DNA of 64,000 nucleotides from Rhodothermus profundi (GTDB lineage: Bacteria; Bacteroidota; Rhodothermia; Rhodothermales; Rhodothermaceae): NCBI RefSeq assembly GCF_900142415.1, contig NZ_FRAU01000002.1:310001-374000 (forward strand). The letters run 5' to 3'. The translations under genes were made by a program, and so were the position numbers. Shown here piece by piece: positions 46,202 to 56,613 of the stretch. The notes beneath the pieces were generated by a model that did not search any database, was not told the origin of the DNA, and saw nothing but the letters and a program-made list of their open reading frames with translations. Numbering within the stretch: position 1 is the first letter of the stretch; the number at the start of each line of letters is the position of its first letter.

Positions 46202-47686
46202 ATGGTTTTAAATCTGCAGGCGCTGGCAGCCACGCTGGGGGCGTTGCTGGGCTTTCTAGCGGTTGCTCTGCTGCTGCCGGCTGGCGTTGCCCTGGTCTAC
46301 GGAGAACCTCACTGGCAGCCATTTGTCCTCTCCGCACTTTTGACGGCCGCCGTAGGAGGCCTGCTCTGGCTACTTGGCGGACGCCGTCCCCATGAACCTG
46401 GCATCCGAGAAGGGTTTGCCATTGTAGCGTTGGCGTGGCTGGTGCTTGCGCTTTTCGGGGCGCTGCCTTTTGTGCTGGGCGGCGTACTGGCCTACACGGA
46501 TGCCTTTTTTGAGACGATGAGTGGCTTTACCACGACGGGAGCTACAATCCTGGGGGGCGCGCGCACGCCGGAGATCGAATCGCTGCCGCGGGCCTATTTG
46601 TTCTGGCGAAGTCTGGCGCACTGGCTGGGCGGAATGGGCATCATTGTGCTGACGCTGGCGATTCTGCCCATTCTGGGCGTAGGGGGCATGCAACTGTTCA
46701 AAGCCGAAGTGCCCGGTCCAACGGCAGACAAACTAACGCCGCGTGTTCGAGAGACTGCCCGCCGTCTGTGGCTGATTTACGTGGGCCTTACCGCGCTGGA
46801 GATGCTGTTGCTACTGCCTGTTATGGACTGGTTTGACGCCCTCAATCATGCCTTTGCCACCATGGCTACGGGCGGCTTTTCAACCAAGAACGGCTCGATC
46901 GGGCAGTTTGGCTCGGCCTATGTCGAGTGGGTGATTACCCTGTTTATGCTGCTGGCAGGTGCTAACTTTGCGCTGCACTATCGCCTGCTGCATGGCCAGT
47001 GGCGCTCGGTGGTGCAAGACACCGAACTGCGCGTCTATCTGCTTATTGTAGCGGGAGCTACCGTACTGATTACCCTGGGTATCTGGGCGCCGCTCCAGTC
47101 TGAAGGAAACTACCAGACGTATCCGGCACTGACCGATGCGCTCCGGCACGCCGCCTTTCAGGCCGCCTCGATTATCACCACAACGGGCTTTGGCACGGCC
47201 GACTACGAGCAATGGTCGCCGCTGGCAGTAGGCGTGTTGTTTCTGCTGTTTTTTGTAGGCGGTATGGCTGGATCAACCGGAGGCGGGATCAAGGTAGTGC
47301 GACACGTGCTGCTTTTCAAGAACTCGTTTCGCGAATTGAAACAGCTCGTGCATCCCCGGGCGATTGTGCCGGTGCGGTTGAATGGCCGTATGGTCAGTGA
47401 TGAGGTGATGCGTAACGTCCTTTCCTTTTTTGTCTTGTACTTTGGGCTGCTGGGCGTAGGAACGCTGGCGCTAAGTGCTCAGGGCGTAGATCTGCTGAGT
47501 GCGTTTGGGGCTGCGCTGTCCTGTCTGGGAAATATCGGACCGGCATTTGGTGCTATGGGACCGGCGGAGAACTACGCGCATCTTCCAGGGCTGGCCAAAT
47601 GGGTGCTGGCCGTGTTGATGCTGATCGGACGGCTGGAGATCTTCACTGTGTTGATTCTGGTAACGCGGGCTTTCTGGCGACGTTAA
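46202..47686 (+). CDS. trkH: Trk potassium uptake system, membrane subunit TrkH
   Basis: A 494-aa K+-translocating subunit with about 10-12 TM segments. The four pore loops each carry the filter glycine: TTTGATIL, MATGGFSTKN, TTTGFGTADY and GNIGPAFGAMG. SLAHWLGGMGIIVL is a conserved TrkH block. It completes the seven-gene run. The K+ it imports would also support the K+-dependent pyrophosphatase encoded at 2472, though the two are not linked. Confidence 0.95.
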   Translation: MVLNLQALAATLGALLGFLAVALLLPAGVALVYGEPHWQPFVLSALLTAAVGGLLWLLGGRRPHEPGIREGFAIVALAWLVLALFGALPFVLGGVLAYTDAFFETMSGFTTTGATILGGARTPEIESLPRAYLFWRSLAHWLGGMGIIVLTLAILPILGVGGMQLFKAEVPGPTADKLTPRVRETARRLWLIYVGLTALEMLLLLPVMDWFDALNHAFATMATGGFSTKNGSIGQFGSAYVEWVITLFMLLAGANFALHYRLLHGQWRSVVQDTELRVYLLIVAGATVLITLGIWAPLQSEGNYQTYPALTDALRHAAFQAASIITTTGFGTADYEQWSPLAVGVLFLLFFVGGMAGSTGGGIKVVRHVLLFKNSFRELKQLVHPRAIVPVRLNGRMVSDEVMRNVLSFFVLYFGLLGVGTLALSAQGVDLLSAFGAALSCLGNIGPAFGAMGPAENYAHLPGLAKWVLAVLMLIGRLEIFTVLILVTRAFWRR

Positions 47687-47892
47687 TTTTTGTGAAGAAG
47701 TGTGGAAGAATTGCATTTCTTTTTTTTTGAAGACAATTGTGTCGAAATTCCTTTCCTTTAATAAGGAAGCGCATCCATATCCAAAAAAATAATCATGAAT
47801 GCTGGTAATTTGTTAATAAGTTTAGATGGAAAGCGCTACCAGTCCTGTATGGAAAGGATTGTCTGCAGGCAGGCTGCGCTATGAGCAACCCG
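47687..47892. other. AT-rich intergenic region after trkH
   Basis: The first 130 bp are unusually AT-rich, with a run of nine T near 47722-47730 and a small hairpin TTCCTT-TAAT-AAGGAA near 47750. No strong GC stem precedes the T-run, so a classical terminator for trkH is not certain. The promoter of the ilv operon follows. Confidence 0.4.
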
Positions 47893-47921
47893 TTGACAGC
47901 AGGCCATTTTGCATGTTAATT
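47893..47921 (+). promoter_or_regulatory. Candidate promoter of the ilv-leu operon
   Basis: A perfect -35 hexamer TTGACA (47893-47898), a 17-nt spacer and TTAATT (47916-47921, 3 of 6 matches to TATAAT) preceded by TG. Transcription would start near 47928, about 120 nt before the leader ATG. Confidence 0.45.
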
Positions 47922-48045
47922 ACGCGGCACAACGACGAACGCCACGCTAGTCATGCGATACGGACGTCACCAGGAGCTGATAGGTAAGGCAAGCGGTCGA
48001 AAGGCCGCCCTGGTGGCGTTGTGGACCCATCCCTTCTCGCAAGGG

Positions 48046-48153
48046 ATGACCGCGCGTGTGCAGCAGACACTTGAAGGGAGCAGCCTTCGACTTCGGAGGC
48101 TACCGCTGCTCCTTCTTGGTCTGCTTGTACTCCTTATTAGCCTTATTGGCTAA
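48046..48153 (+). CDS. Putative ilv leader peptide (attenuator)
   Basis: A 35-codon frame from ATG 48046, immediately preceded by AAGGG. The frame is open back to an ATG at 47953, but the short form fits leader peptides better. The last 22 codons (48085-48150) read LRLRRLPLLLLGLLVLLISL then IG: 12 Leu, 2 Ile and 1 Val. The stop lies 92 nt before the ilvB GTG/ATG. This is the pattern of a leader peptide whose translation senses charged branched-chain tRNAs. It is inferred from sequence; the same composition could also be read as a membrane helix, which I think less likely given the position and downstream pairings. Confidence 0.7.
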   Translation: MTARVQQTLEGSSLRLRRLPLLLLGLLVLLISLIG

Positions 48154-48245
48154 AACGCACGGCGGTCAATCCCTTGGCATTTCACAGGCATGACGGTTCC
48201 AGAAGAGCTTGAGGCCGGGGGATTGACCCCGGAAGCCCGACCGTG
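48154..48245 (+). promoter_or_regulatory. ilv leader RNA with alternative pairings
   Basis: GGTCAATCCC (48164-48173) can pair perfectly with GGGATTGACC (48219-48228). The same downstream bases also form a local hairpin, CCGGGG (48215-48220) with CCCCGG (48227-48232), so the two structures exclude each other. A ribosome stalled on the leader frame just upstream would cover or free the first strand. No T-run follows the hairpin, so control could be translational or Rho-dependent. Confidence 0.6.
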
Positions 48246-50087
48246 ATGAACACCAGAGATGCCGTATTTGACCGTCAAGCCTGTGAGGTAGCTATGCGTA
48301 CCGACACGATCCCGTTGGTCCGTTCTGCCCGTCCTGCATTGAGCCTCGACGAGGCATCGGTGAACGCACCTGCTGAACCGATAACTGGTGCCGAAATCTT
48401 TGTGCGTGCTCTGGAAGCGGAGGGCGTCGAGGTGGTTTTTGGCCATCCAGGCGGTGCAGTCATTCACATTTACGATGAGATGGCCCGTTTGAAGCCCCGC
48501 TTTCAGCATGTGCTCGTGCGGCATGAGCAAGGGGGCACGCATATGGCCGAAGGCTATGCCAAGGCCACGGGGCGTGTAGGTACAGTGCTGGTCACCAGCG
48601 GGCCCGGTGCCACCAATACCGTCACCGGTATTGCCGATGCTTACATGGACTCGGTGCCTATCGTAGTCTTTACGGGCCAGGTACCGACCAAACTGATCGG
48701 CAACGACGCGTTTCAGGAAACCGACACAATCGGCATTACGCGCTCCATTACCAAGCACAGCTTCCTGGTGCGCGACGTGCGCGACCTGGCCTGGACGATT
48801 AAGGCAGCCTACCATATCGCGCGTACGGGACGTCCGGGACCCGTCGTCGTTGACCTGCCCAAGGATGTACTGCTGGCCCGGGCGCCGTTTGTCTATCCAG
48901 AAGAGGTGCACCTGCGAGGCTACCGGCTACCGGGTCCGCCTGATCCAGAACGCATTCGAACAGCAGCGGAAATGATCGCGGCGTCACGTCGCCCGCTGCT
49001 CTACGTGGGAGGCGGCACAATCAATGCCAACGCCGCTGAGTTGCTGACGCAGTTGGCCCGTAAAACGCGCATCCCGGTTACAACAACGCTGCACGGCCTG
49101 GGGGCTTTCCCTGAGGACGACCCGCTGTCGCTGGGCATGCTGGGCATGCACGGTACCTGGTATGCCAACCAGGCGGTGCAGCATGCCGACCTGATCATTG
49201 CTGTGGGGGCCCGGTTCGATGACCGCGTGACCGGACGCGTCGATTCCTGGGCCCCTTATGCCAAGGTGATTCACATCGACATTGATCCGTCGTGCATCTC
49301 GAAGAACGTCCCGGTTGACTGCGCCATTGTGGGAGATGTGCGCGAGGTGCTGGCGCAACTACTCCCGCTGGTAGAGCCCAAAGACACAAAGGAATGGCTG
49401 GCCAAGATTGAGTACTGGCGTGCCGAATGCCCCCTGACCTATGAGCAGGGAGACGGTAAGCTGCGGGCGCAGTACGTCATCGAGCGCATCCGAGCAAAAA
49501 CTGGAGGCCACGCTGTTGTGGTCTCGGACGTAGGGCAACACCAGATGTGGACGGCCCAGTACTTCCGCTTTTTGCATCCCCGCACGCACATCACCTCAGG
49601 CGGACTGGGAACCATGGGCTTTGCGCTGCCAGCCGCCATCGGAGCAGCTATGGGACTGCGCGGGCGTTCCGACTGGCCGGTTGTCTGCATCAGTGGCGAC
49701 GGAGGATTCGTGATGAACGCGCAGGAGCTGGGGGTGGCGGCTGCGCACCGCCTGCCCATTAAGGTGGCCGTCATCAACAACAACTTCCTGGGAATGGTCC
49801 GGCAGTGGCAGGAGCTGTTCCACGAAAACCGGTTCAGCCACACGGACCTGTCCGATACCAACCCGGACTTCGTAAAACTGGCCGAATCCTTCCACTGCGT
49901 GGGCCTGCGGGCCACTCGTCCCGAAGAAGTCGATGCCGTCCTGGAGGAAGCCTGGAAAGTGACCGACCGACCCGTGGTGATCGACTTCCAGGTGGTGAAG
50001 GAAGAACTGGTCTTTCCCATGGTACCGGCCGGGGCTTCCACCAGCGAGATGATTACCCAGCGTCTCACCCCCAACGCTTTCGTCTGA
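48246..50087 (+). CDS. ilvB: Acetolactate synthase large subunit
   Basis: A ThDP/FAD enzyme joining pyruvate to pyruvate or 2-oxobutyrate for valine/leucine and isoleucine. It has 613 aa from ATG 48246 (GTG at 48243 also possible). ATG 48294, with GAGGT upstream, is an alternative that removes a non-conserved leader of 16 residues. Conserved blocks are EVVFGHPGGAVIHIYDE (catalytic Glu nearby), GPGATNTVTGIADAYMDS, FQETDTIGITRSITKHS and the ThDP motif GDGGFVMNAQEL with INNN. It is the first structural gene of the ilv-leu operon; ilvH follows after 7 nt. Confidence 0.95.
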   Translation: MNTRDAVFDRQACEVAMRTDTIPLVRSARPALSLDEASVNAPAEPITGAEIFVRALEAEGVEVVFGHPGGAVIHIYDEMARLKPRFQHVLVRHEQGGTHMAEGYAKATGRVGTVLVTSGPGATNTVTGIADAYMDSVPIVVFTGQVPTKLIGNDAFQETDTIGITRSITKHSFLVRDVRDLAWTIKAAYHIARTGRPGPVVVDLPKDVLLARAPFVYPEEVHLRGYRLPGPPDPERIRTAAEMIAASRRPLLYVGGGTINANAAELLTQLARKTRIPVTTTLHGLGAFPEDDPLSLGMLGMHGTWYANQAVQHADLIIAVGARFDDRVTGRVDSWAPYAKVIHIDIDPSCISKNVPVDCAIVGDVREVLAQLLPLVEPKDTKEWLAKIEYWRAECPLTYEQGDGKLRAQYVIERIRAKTGGHAVVVSDVGQHQMWTAQYFRFLHPRTHITSGGLGTMGFALPAAIGAAMGLRGRSDWPVVCISGDGGFVMNAQELGVAAAHRLPIKVAVINNNFLGMVRQWQELFHENRFSHTDLSDTNPDFVKLAESFHCVGLRATRPEEVDAVLEEAWKVTDRPVVIDFQVVKEELVFPMVPAGASTSEMITQRLTPNAFV

Positions 50088-50094
50088 GCCTGCC

Positions 50095-50715
50095 ATGCAA
50101 GCCGAAATGCCAATGCTGACGCCGCAGCAAATTCTGCGCAAGCGCAAAGCCGGGGAGCCGCTGCTGCCAGGCGAACCCGAACAGGTGCACCGCCACACCA
50201 TTGCCGTCCTGCTTGAAAACACGATCGGAGCGCTCATTCGGGTCGTCAACCTGTTCTCTGCCCGCGGCTTTAACCTGGAGAGCGTAACCGTCGGCGAAAC
50301 AGACGACCCGACGGTCTCGCGTATGACCATCGTTACAACGGGCAACGACCGGATTATTGGACAGGTCCTGCGTCAGCTCGATCGTCTGATTGACACGCTA
50401 CATGTAGAAGACCTGAGCGGCAGTTCGTTTGTCGAGCGTGAGCTGTGCCTGCTCAAGGTGCGCTACACAAACGAAACCCGGGCGGCGATCATGGACACGG
50501 CCGAAATCTTCCGCGGCAAGGTCGTGGACATTACGCCCGACACGATGACCTTTGAACTGACCGGTCCCACGTCGAAAATCGAAGCCTTTATCAAGCTAAT
50601 GCGGCCCCACGGTATCCTGGAGGTGGCCCGAAGTGGTCGCGTGGCCATGCGGCGCTCTTCTGGAAGCTGGCTCACGCATGAAGATCCTGCGCTGAATCTG
50701 TCTGCCGAACGCTAA
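50095..50715 (+). CDS. ilvH: Acetolactate synthase small (regulatory) subunit
   Basis: A 206-aa regulatory partner of IlvB. An ACT domain at about 30-105 (HTIAVLLENTIGALIRVVNLFSARGFNLESVTVG) binds the feedback inhibitor valine in the family. A C-terminal domain (about 115-195) has the KVVDITPDTMTFELTG and LMRPHGILEVARSGRVAM segments. The N-terminal ~28 residues are a non-conserved extension; a second Met at residue 4 or 7 could also start it. Confidence 0.95.
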   Translation: MQAEMPMLTPQQILRKRKAGEPLLPGEPEQVHRHTIAVLLENTIGALIRVVNLFSARGFNLESVTVGETDDPTVSRMTIVTTGNDRIIGQVLRQLDRLIDTLHVEDLSGSSFVERELCLLKVRYTNETRAAIMDTAEIFRGKVVDITPDTMTFELTGPTSKIEAFIKLMRPHGILEVARSGRVAMRRSSGSWLTHEDPALNLSAER

Positions 50716-51744
<1,029 letters not shown>

Positions 51745-51756
51745 TGGGAGACAACG

Positions 51757-52848
51757 ATGACAGCCCTACCATCTTACCATATCGTTGTGCTGCCCGGCGA
51801 CGGCATCGGACCCGAGGTAACGCGCGAAGCGGTGCGCGTGCTGGAAGCTGCTGCTGAGTCTTTTGGTTTTCGGCTGACCACCGCATCGTATCCGGTAGGG
51901 GGAGCAGCGCTGGAAGCGGAGGATGACCCACTGCCCGAACCGACGCTGCGTGCCTGTCTTCAGGCTGACGCTGTGCTGCTAGGAGCTGTTGGGGGGCCTC
52001 GGTGGGATCATCTGGAGCGTTCGCAGCGGCCTGAAGCTGGATTGCTGCGGCTGCGCAAGGCGCTTGAGGCCTACGCCAATCTGCGCCCCGTGCAGGTGCC
52101 TGAAGCGCTGGCGGATGCTTCGCCCCTGAAGCGAGAGGTGGTGGCTGGGACCGATCTGCTCATCGTGCGAGAATTGACCGGCGGCATCTACTTCGGCGAG
52201 CCGCGCGGGCGAGACCAACAACGCGCCTGGAATACAATGCACTACGCGCGCGACGAGATCGCGCGCATCGCCCGCGTCGCCTTTACATGGGCAAAGCGTC
52301 GGAAGGGCCGCGTGGCTTCCGTGGATAAGGCCAACGTGCTCGAAGTGTCCCAGCTCTGGCGCGAGGTGGTCACGCAGGTGCATCGAGAGGAATTCCCAGA
52401 GGTGGAACTGGAGCATTTCTATGTGGACAACGCTGCCATGCAGCTTGTGCGCGATCCGCGCCGGTTCGACGTGGTGGTCACCGGCAATCTGTTTGGAGAC
52501 ATTCTCTCAGACCTGGCGGCTACCTTGCCCGGCTCGCTGGGCATGTTGCCGTCGGCCAGTATCGGGGGACGGGTCGGCCTGTTTGAGCCGGTGCATGGGA
52601 GCGCACCGGACATAGCCGGTCAGGGAAAAGCAAACCCGCTGGCAGCGATCCTGTCGGCTGCTATGTTGCTGGAAACGCTGGGGCAAGAAGCAGCAGCACA
52701 GGCGGTTCGCCAGGGAGTGCGTGCTGCCCTGGCCGAAGGCGTCAAGACAGCCGACCTGTGCCGGGCAGGCGAAACGCCTGCTCCAACAGAAGTCGTTGGG
52801 CAGTTCATTGCAAACTACGTGCGACAGCAAACGCCGGTAACGCCATAA
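51757..52848 (+). CDS. leuB: 3-isopropylmalate dehydrogenase
   Basis: NAD-dependent oxidative decarboxylation of 3-isopropylmalate in leucine synthesis. A 363-aa protein with [18 protein letters not shown], substrate-binding [56 protein letters not shown] and [17 protein letters not shown]. It follows ilvC by 12 nt. The next gene comes only after a 187-nt structured gap. Confidence 0.96.
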   Translation: MTALPSYHIVVLPGDGIGPEVTREAVRVLEAAAESFGFRLTTASYPVGGAALEAEDDPLPEPTLRACLQADAVLLGAVGGPRWDHLERSQRPEAGLLRLRKALEAYANLRPVQVPEALADASPLKREVVAGTDLLIVRELTGGIYFGEPRGRDQQRAWNTMHYARDEIARIARVAFTWAKRRKGRVASVDKANVLEVSQLWREVVTQVHREEFPEVELEHFYVDNAAMQLVRDPRRFDVVVTGNLFGDILSDLAATLPGSLGMLPSASIGGRVGLFEPVHGSAPDIAGQGKANPLAAILSAAMLLETLGQEAAAQAVRQGVRAALAEGVKTADLCRAGETPAPTEVVGQFIANYVRQQTPVTP

Positions 52849-52862
52849 ACCGTAAAGGACGT

Positions 52863-52979
52863 ATGGACGAGGCGGTTGTAGCCGTACCAGATGGCAGGCA
52901 GGGACAACGACTTAGCAGGCGCCCGGCCTCGGAAAAAAGCCGGTAGCTGGTCGCCGCAGGTTACCGGCCGGCCGGGCGC
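52863..52979 (+). promoter_or_regulatory. Structured leuB-leuA intergenic element with a small frame
   Basis: Nested inverted repeats: an outer 10-bp stem GCGCCCGGCC (52919-52928) with GGCCGGGCGC (52970-52979), and an inner 7-bp stem GCCGGTA (52939-52945) with TACCGGC (52962-52968). A 27-codon frame (52863-52946) with AAAGGA upstream ends inside the structure. It begins MDEAVVAVPDG, with three Val but little Leu. This may be an internal processing, pausing or attenuation element; there is no T-run. Confidence 0.5.
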
Positions 52980-53035
52980 GCTACACAACAAAGCGGCCTT
53001 ACCAGAACCCTCTGTCCCTAACCCTGCCAGTAGCC

Positions 53036-54649
53036 ATGAACGACCGCGTCATTATCTTCGATACCACGCTGCGTGATGGAGAGCAAGCGCCGGGCGCTTC
53101 CATGTCGCTGGATGAAAAGCTGCGCATCGCACGCCAACTGGCCCGGCTGAATGTTGACGTCATTGAGGCAGGCTTTCCGATCTCCTCGCCTGCTCAGTTT
53201 GAGGCAGTTCAGCGCATTGCCGCCGAGGTAGAAGGACCGATCATCTGTGCGCTAGCACGAGCGCGCGAAGAGGACATCCGCACAGCAGCCGAAGCGCTCA
53301 AGCCCGGCAAGCGCACGCGCATTCATACGTTTATCGCGACCAGCGACATTCACATCGATGCCAAGTTTGGCGATGTTCGTTACGGACGCACGCTGGCCGA
53401 AAAGCGCCAGACCATTCTGCGCCTGACCGACGAGGCGGTGCGTCTGGCGCGCACCTTCACCGACGACGTGGAGTTCAGTGCGGAAGATGCCGGGCGCACC
53501 GATATAGGCTACCTGGCCGAGGTCGTACAGGTAGCTATTGAAGCCGGGGCTACGACCATTAACCTCCCGGACACCACGGGCTATTGCGTGCCCGATGAAT
53601 ACGCCGCCATGTTCCGGGCCGTTATTGAACGGGTGCAGCCTCCCCCCTACGTTGTCTTCTCGGCTCATTGCCATGATGACCTCGGGCTGGCGGTGGCCAA
53701 TTCGCTGGCGGCTGTGCAGGCCGGTGTGCGGCAGATTGAATGCACCATCAATGGCATTGGGGAGCGCGCTGGCAACGCTGCGCTTGAGGAGGTGGTTATG
53801 GCGCTCAAGGTCCGTGGCCAGCGGTTCGGGCATCTGGCGGTTCATATAGTGACGCCCTACCTGATGGAAACCAGTCGCATGGTGGCCCTGGCCACCGGAT
53901 TCCCTGTACCTCCAAACAAGGCTATCGTGGGACGCAATGCATTCAGCCACGAAGCTGGCATTCACCAGCACGGCGTCCTGCGGCGGCGCGACACCTACGA
54001 AATCATGCGGGCCGAAGAGGTCGGGCAGCAGCCTGAGCAGATCCGACTGGGACGCCACTCGGGACGACATGGACTCTTCAGTCGGCTGGCCCGGTTGGGC
54101 ATTGAAGTGCCTGAAGAACGCAAAGAAGAAATCTATCAACGCTTCCTGGCACTGGCCGACCTGAAAAAGGAAGTCTATGACGAGGACCTGCGCCGGCTGG
54201 TTGAAGCAAAACCAACCGCTGATCCCGAAAACCCCTACCAGCTTATGGAAATGCATGTGGCTACCGGTACGCACCGGGCACCGGAAGCCGAAGTGCAGAT
54301 TTTCAACCGAACAACCAATACGCTTCGCATTGAGCGGGCAACCGGCGATGGGCCTGTCAACGCAATCTATAAGGCCATTGACCGGGCAGTAGGGGCTGCT
54401 CATGAACTGGTCAGCTATGAACTGCGCTCTGTTACCGAAGGAGCCGATGCGGTGGGCGAAGTGTCGGTGGTGATTGATTACAACGGTTCCCGCTTCAAAG
54501 GAACGGCGCGCCACACCGATGTGCTGCGCGCTTCGGCCGATGCCTACCTGGAAGCTATCAACCAACTGGAGCAGTTTCGCGCTGATCGAGAAAGTGTTTC
54601 GTTCGTACGGGCAGGCATTATGCAATCCTTTGGCGGAGCAGCCGCCTGA
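53036..54649 (+). CDS. leuA: 2-isopropylmalate synthase
   Basis: Condenses acetyl-CoA with 2-oxoisovalerate, the committed leucine step. At 537 aa it has the HMGL-like TIM barrel (about 1-280: [46 protein letters not shown], with metal-binding His) and the linker ([12 protein letters not shown]). A C-terminal LeuA dimer/regulatory domain (about 395-530) is where leucine feedback acts in the family. It has its own structured leader upstream but no separate promoter that I can define. Confidence 0.96.
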   Translation: MNDRVIIFDTTLRDGEQAPGASMSLDEKLRIARQLARLNVDVIEAGFPISSPAQFEAVQRIAAEVEGPIICALARAREEDIRTAAEALKPGKRTRIHTFIATSDIHIDAKFGDVRYGRTLAEKRQTILRLTDEAVRLARTFTDDVEFSAEDAGRTDIGYLAEVVQVAIEAGATTINLPDTTGYCVPDEYAAMFRAVIERVQPPPYVVFSAHCHDDLGLAVANSLAAVQAGVRQIECTINGIGERAGNAALEEVVMALKVRGQRFGHLAVHIVTPYLMETSRMVALATGFPVPPNKAIVGRNAFSHEAGIHQHGVLRRRDTYEIMRAEEVGQQPEQIRLGRHSGRHGLFSRLARLGIEVPEERKEEIYQRFLALADLKKEVYDEDLRRLVEAKPTADPENPYQLMEMHVATGTHRAPEAEVQIFNRTTNTLRIERATGDGPVNAIYKAIDRAVGAAHELVSYELRSVTEGADAVGEVSVVIDYNGSRFKGTARHTDVLRASADAYLEAINQLEQFRADRESVSFVRAGIMQSFGGAAA

Positions 54650-54671
54650 ACCATAATCCGCAGGAACGGCT

Positions 54672-55970
54672 ATGGGCATGACCATCACCGAGAAAATCCT
54701 GGCGCGTCATGCCGGGCGCGACCGCGTAACGCCTGGTGAAAACATCTGGATTGATGTTGACATCCTGATGACGCACGACGTGTGCGGGCCGCCAACTATC
54801 GAGATTTTCAAACGAGAGTTTGGACCGGACGCGCGCGTGTGGGACCGGGAGAAAGTGGTCATTCTGCCCGACCACTACATTTTTACGGCCGATCCGCACG
54901 CGCGGCGCAATATTGAAATCCTGCGCGCCTTCGCACAGGAACAGGACTTGCCGTACTACTATGACGTGGGCACCGCCCGCTACAAAGGTGTCTGTCACGT
55001 AGCCCTGGCTGAGGAAGGGTTCAATCGGCCAGGCATTGTGCTTATTGGAACAGACAGCCACACCTGCACGTCGGGCGCTTTTGGACTCTTCTCGACGGGG
55101 GTGGGCAATACAGACGCCGCCTTCATTATGGGCACCGGCAAGATCTGGGTCAAGGTGCCTGAAACCATGCGCTTCATTTTCGAGGGGAGTCTGCCGCCCT
55201 ACCTGATGGCCAAGGATCTCATTCTGACGATCATTGGAGACATCGGAATTGATGGGGCAACCTATCGCGCGATGGAATTCGACGGGGAGGCCGTCTATGA
55301 CCTGTCCATTGAGGAGCGCATGACGCTCACTAACATGGCTATTGAGGCCGGCGGCAAAAGCGGCATCATCGCACCCGACGAGAAAACTATCGCGTACGTG
55401 CGCGCGCGAACCGACGCGCCCTTTGAGGTATACCACAGCGATCCCGATGCCCGCTACCACTCTGAGTATGTCTATGATGTCTCTCGGCTGGAGCCTGTGG
55501 TAGCCAAGCCGCATCGGCCCGACAATCGAGCGACCGTCACCGAAGTCGCAGGTACTAGACTCGACCGCGCCTACATTGGAAGCTGCACCGGCGGTAAGCT
55601 GGAAGACTTTATTGCCGCCGCCCGTATTCTGAAAGGACAGGAGGTGCAGATCGATACCTACGTCGTGCCTGCCTCCACCTACGTTGCCCACCAGTTGCAT
55701 CATTACAAGATTGATGGCGTCTCGCTCTACGACATCTTTGTCAATGCGGGGTGCAAAATCGGCCACGCGAGCTGCGGCGCCTGCCTGGGAGGACCGCCCG
55801 ATACGTTCGGACGCACGCATGGCACTGAGGTGGTCATCTCGACGACTAACCGCAACTTCCCGGGACGCATGGGCTCCAAGCAGGCGGCGATCTACCTGGC
55901 TTCACCGCTAACGGTGGCTGCTTCGGCCCTGACCGGCGTCATCACCGACCCGCGCGAGGTGCTGGTGTAG
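54672..55970 (+). CDS. leuC: 3-isopropylmalate dehydratase large subunit (LeuC2/HacA type)
   Basis: A [4Fe-4S] aconitase-family subunit converting 2- to 3-isopropylmalate with LeuD. The 432 aa and sequence style are of the archaeal/thermophile LeuC2-HacA branch rather than the ~466-aa enterobacterial form. Cluster ligands are C305 (SCTGGK), C368 and C371 (CGACLGG). GTDSHTCTSGAFGLFSTGVG is the substrate loop. Homoaconitase or citraconate/2-methylmalate use is possible in this branch; with cimA in the operon, a double role in the citramalate route is plausible. Confidence 0.92.
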   Translation: MGMTITEKILARHAGRDRVTPGENIWIDVDILMTHDVCGPPTIEIFKREFGPDARVWDREKVVILPDHYIFTADPHARRNIEILRAFAQEQDLPYYYDVGTARYKGVCHVALAEEGFNRPGIVLIGTDSHTCTSGAFGLFSTGVGNTDAAFIMGTGKIWVKVPETMRFIFEGSLPPYLMAKDLILTIIGDIGIDGATYRAMEFDGEAVYDLSIEERMTLTNMAIEAGGKSGIIAPDEKTIAYVRARTDAPFEVYHSDPDARYHSEYVYDVSRLEPVVAKPHRPDNRATVTEVAGTRLDRAYIGSCTGGKLEDFIAAARILKGQEVQIDTYVVPASTYVAHQLHHYKIDGVSLYDIFVNAGCKIGHASCGACLGGPPDTFGRTHGTEVVISTTNRNFPGRMGSKQAAIYLASPLTVAASALTGVITDPREVLV

Positions 55971-56031
55971 GACAACAGGGCAAGGATGATTTCAAGCTGC
56001 TGCTATCCCCGATTCCCAACCGACTAAGGCA

Positions 56032-56613
56032 ATGAAAGATGTGATCCGTGGGCTGGCCTACGTGGTCGGCGATTCGATTGATACGGACCAGATCATCCCG
56101 GCCCAGCATCTGGTCTATAGCCTCACGCGTCCGGAAGAACGTCGGCTCTACGGCCGCTATGCACTCAGTGGCGTGCCGGCCGAAGGCCAGGGGCTGCCCT
56201 ATGGTGGCATTCCCTTTACCGAGCCGGACGCCTACAGAAGTCGCTTTAAGATAGTTGTAGCGGGTAAAAACTTTGGCTGCGGCTCTTCGCGCGAACATGC
56301 TCCGTTTGCGCTGCGCGAGGCGGGTTGTGAAGCGGTGATTGCCGAAAGCTATGCCCGCATTTTCTACCGGAATGCTATCGACGGAGGCTTTCTGGTGCCG
56401 TTTGAAACGCCCGTGCGTCTGATTGACAAAATCCGAACGGGCGACGAGCTGGAGATCGACACGCGCCTGGCTCGTCTGCTCAATCGAACAACGGGCGAAG
56501 AATTCCTGCTGCATCCACTGGGCGAAGTAGCCGAAATTCTGCGTGCTGGCAACCTGTTCGAATATGCCCGTAAGGCCGGTCTAATCCCCACAACCCCTTC
56601 AGAATCGCCATGA
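56032..56613 (+). CDS. leuD: 3-isopropylmalate dehydratase small subunit (LeuD2 type)
   Basis: A 193-aa swivel-domain partner of LeuC. GDSIDTDQIIPAQHLVYSL is the family opening, and GKNFGCGSSREHAPFALREAG is the conserved substrate-binding segment. YARIFYRNAIDGGFL follows. Its end overlaps the cimA start by 4 nt (ATGA), so the two are translationally coupled. Confidence 0.94.
   Translation: MKDVIRGLAYVVGDSIDTDQIIPAQHLVYSLTRPEERRLYGRYALSGVPAEGQGLPYGGIPFTEPDAYRSRFKIVVAGKNFGCGSSREHAPFALREAGCEAVIAESYARIFYRNAIDGGFLVPFETPVRLIDKIRTGDELEIDTRLARLLNRTTGEEFLLHPLGEVAEILRAGNLFEYARKAGLIPTTPSESP

Noticed and set aside
48046-48245. ilv leader as a T-box riboswitch
   Set aside because: No T-box antiterminator sequence (AGGGTGGNACCGCG-like) or specifier loop is visible; the Leu-rich frame is the better explanation.
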